The position numbers and the translations under genes are program-made. A DNA stretch of 64,000 nt from Dromiciops gliroides (lineage: Eukaryota; Chordata; Mammalia; Microbiotheria; Microbiotheriidae): the NCBI RefSeq assembly GCF_019393635.1, contig NC_057864.1:480311617-480375616 (forward strand), given 5' to 3'. Below the pieces are notes generated by a model. The model was given only the letters and a program-made list of their open reading frames with translations, was not told where the DNA came from and searched no databases. How positions within the stretch are numbered: the stretch's first letter is position 1; each line of letters opens with the position of its first letter. Shown one piece after another: positions 62,990 to 64,000 of the stretch.

Positions 62990-63690
62990 CAAAAAGCAGT
63001 CAAACACATTTAGTCTTTACTCTGTGCTACACCCCGTGGAGGCTGTCAAGGAGAACAGGACATGGCCCATAACTTTAAGAAGCTTATAATCTGATTGGGA
63101 AGACTGACACACGTGAAAAAAGGTAAAACAATGTAGTGTGTGACAGGGACGAAGCGGCAACAATGATGCATGGGGAGACAGTAAATGGCACAGAATGTGA
63201 AGGGAGGAAAGAGGTTTTATGGGCTCTAGTGATACAAGAAGGCTTTGGAGAGAAGAAACAGTATGAAAAAGACACAAACAAGGGAAAGAACGTAGCATGT
63301 TTGGGAGCATTTCTGTGGGGAAGGGAGAGCTCCAAGCAGGAAGCCAAGCAGAGGACAGATGGGGTGGTGAGCTCTGAATGCCAGTCCAGACTGAATTCTG
63401 CAGTCCACGGTCAAACGCCGAAGCCTGAGACACGTCAGCAAAATTGCCTGCTGGTGACACGCAAGACAAACCAAATGGGGACGAGAGACAAATCATGGAC
63501 TTGGACCCAGGAATCCAGGGTTCTTGATGGCTATGGCAATGAGAACAAAGGATGGGGGACATGGGAAAGACACTTTCTCTGTTAGGAACTGGTGACTGGA
63601 CAGGAAGGTGGAGGACACTTGGAAGTGTCAAAGATGACTTGGAAGGAAAGGAGTCAGGAAAGAGTTAGTTTGGGAGCCGAGTATGAAAAT
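62990..63690 (+). repeat. Old dispersed repeat, long copy
   Basis: CTCTGTGCTACACCCCGTGG, then CAAGGAGAACAGGACATGGC, then AAGAAGCTTATAATCTGATT, later GGAGAGAAGAAACAGTATG and GAGTCAGGAAAGAGTTAG, the same family as 6780-7620. The 204-codon - strand frame over it is chance. Confidence 0.5.
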
Positions 63691-63884
63691 GAGTGACGAT
63701 GCTGCATCTGAATGGAAAATGACTAGGAAGCAATGCGAACTGCGGGCAGAGAGGCTACCTCCTCACCACACCACCTCTAGGCATTCTGTCTGCAGTCAGC
63801 TCTGCCAAGGGGTCCCCGGATGCCACCACCCCGCCCAGACATCTCCAGCTCTGTCTCAGCGAGTGTCCTTCCCACTCCCTTTTC

Positions 63885-64000
63885 TATGCTGTCCTCCCTC
63901 ATGATAATGTAAACTCTTTGAGGGTTGGGGCCTGTCCCCCAGGGCTTCATGAGCACAGTGCCTGGCACACACCAGGGGCTTCCTCTACTCTCTATCGATC
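63885..64000 (+). repeat. L2 LINE 3' end
   Basis: ATAATGTAAACTCTTTGAGG, then CATGAGCACAGTGCCTGGCA, running off the window end. Confidence 0.7.

Noticed and set aside
63017-63631. 204-codon frame on the - strand near the window end, considered as a YEATS2 exon
   Set aside because: The underlying sequence is the same dispersed repeat family, it lacks suitable splice borders, and it does not resemble YEATS2.

Overview
The window is mammalian and almost certainly marsupial nuclear DNA. It holds three split genes with vertebrate splice sites. The intervening DNA carries 18 near-complete copies of a young MIR-like SINE of the marsupial WSINE/Mar type (head GGGGCAGCTAGGTGG, ending in CAATTGCCTCAC plus an A run), Mar-1 SINEs with an RTE-like tail, marsupial-type L1 pieces, and old MIR, L2 and CR1/L3 remains. 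The WSINE-like copies point to an Australian lineage, but I cannot exclude a South American one.

Layout. 1-22.5 kb: the last six exons of PARL, the rhomboid protease of the mitochondrial inner membrane, on the + strand, ending in a poly(A) signal at 22449. They encode residues 171-379 in human numbering (human sequence recalled from memory); the active-site Ser277 and His335 codons are intact. The upstream exons lie outside the window. An RPL23A processed pseudogene lies in one intron. The last intron holds a stack of antisense L1 sequence split by younger insertions. 22.5-35.7 kb: intergenic, mostly old repeats. 35.7-42.5 kb: MAP6D1 complete on the + strand, with a CpG island, three coding exons (203 residues) and a poly(A) signal at 42436; its first intron has a near-pure pyrimidine tract of about 340 bp. 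42.5-56.7 kb: intergenic and the most repeat-dense part. 56.7-64 kb: the 3' end of YEATS2 on the - strand, four coding exons and a 3' UTR of about 2 kb, encoding the C-terminal histone-fold-like end of this ATAC-complex subunit.

The order PARL > MAP6D1 > < YEATS2 matches the human 3q27 neighbourhood as I recall it, so this is conserved synteny and not an accessory region. The three genes do not form a pathway: one works in mitochondria, one on microtubules and membranes, one in chromatin.

I found no CRISPR array, operon, intact mobile-element gene or undescribed gene system. The points worth a second look are a 65-bp near-identical duplication in the PARL-MAP6D1 interval, diagnostic subtypes and apparent recombinants among the SINEs, one SINE with target duplications but no A tail, nested insertions that give a relative age order, DNA-structure-prone tracts around MAP6D1, and AT-rich islands that could be regulatory. 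Splice sites were read by eye and checked by reading-frame arithmetic. Repeat family names come from memory of consensus sequences and were not searched.
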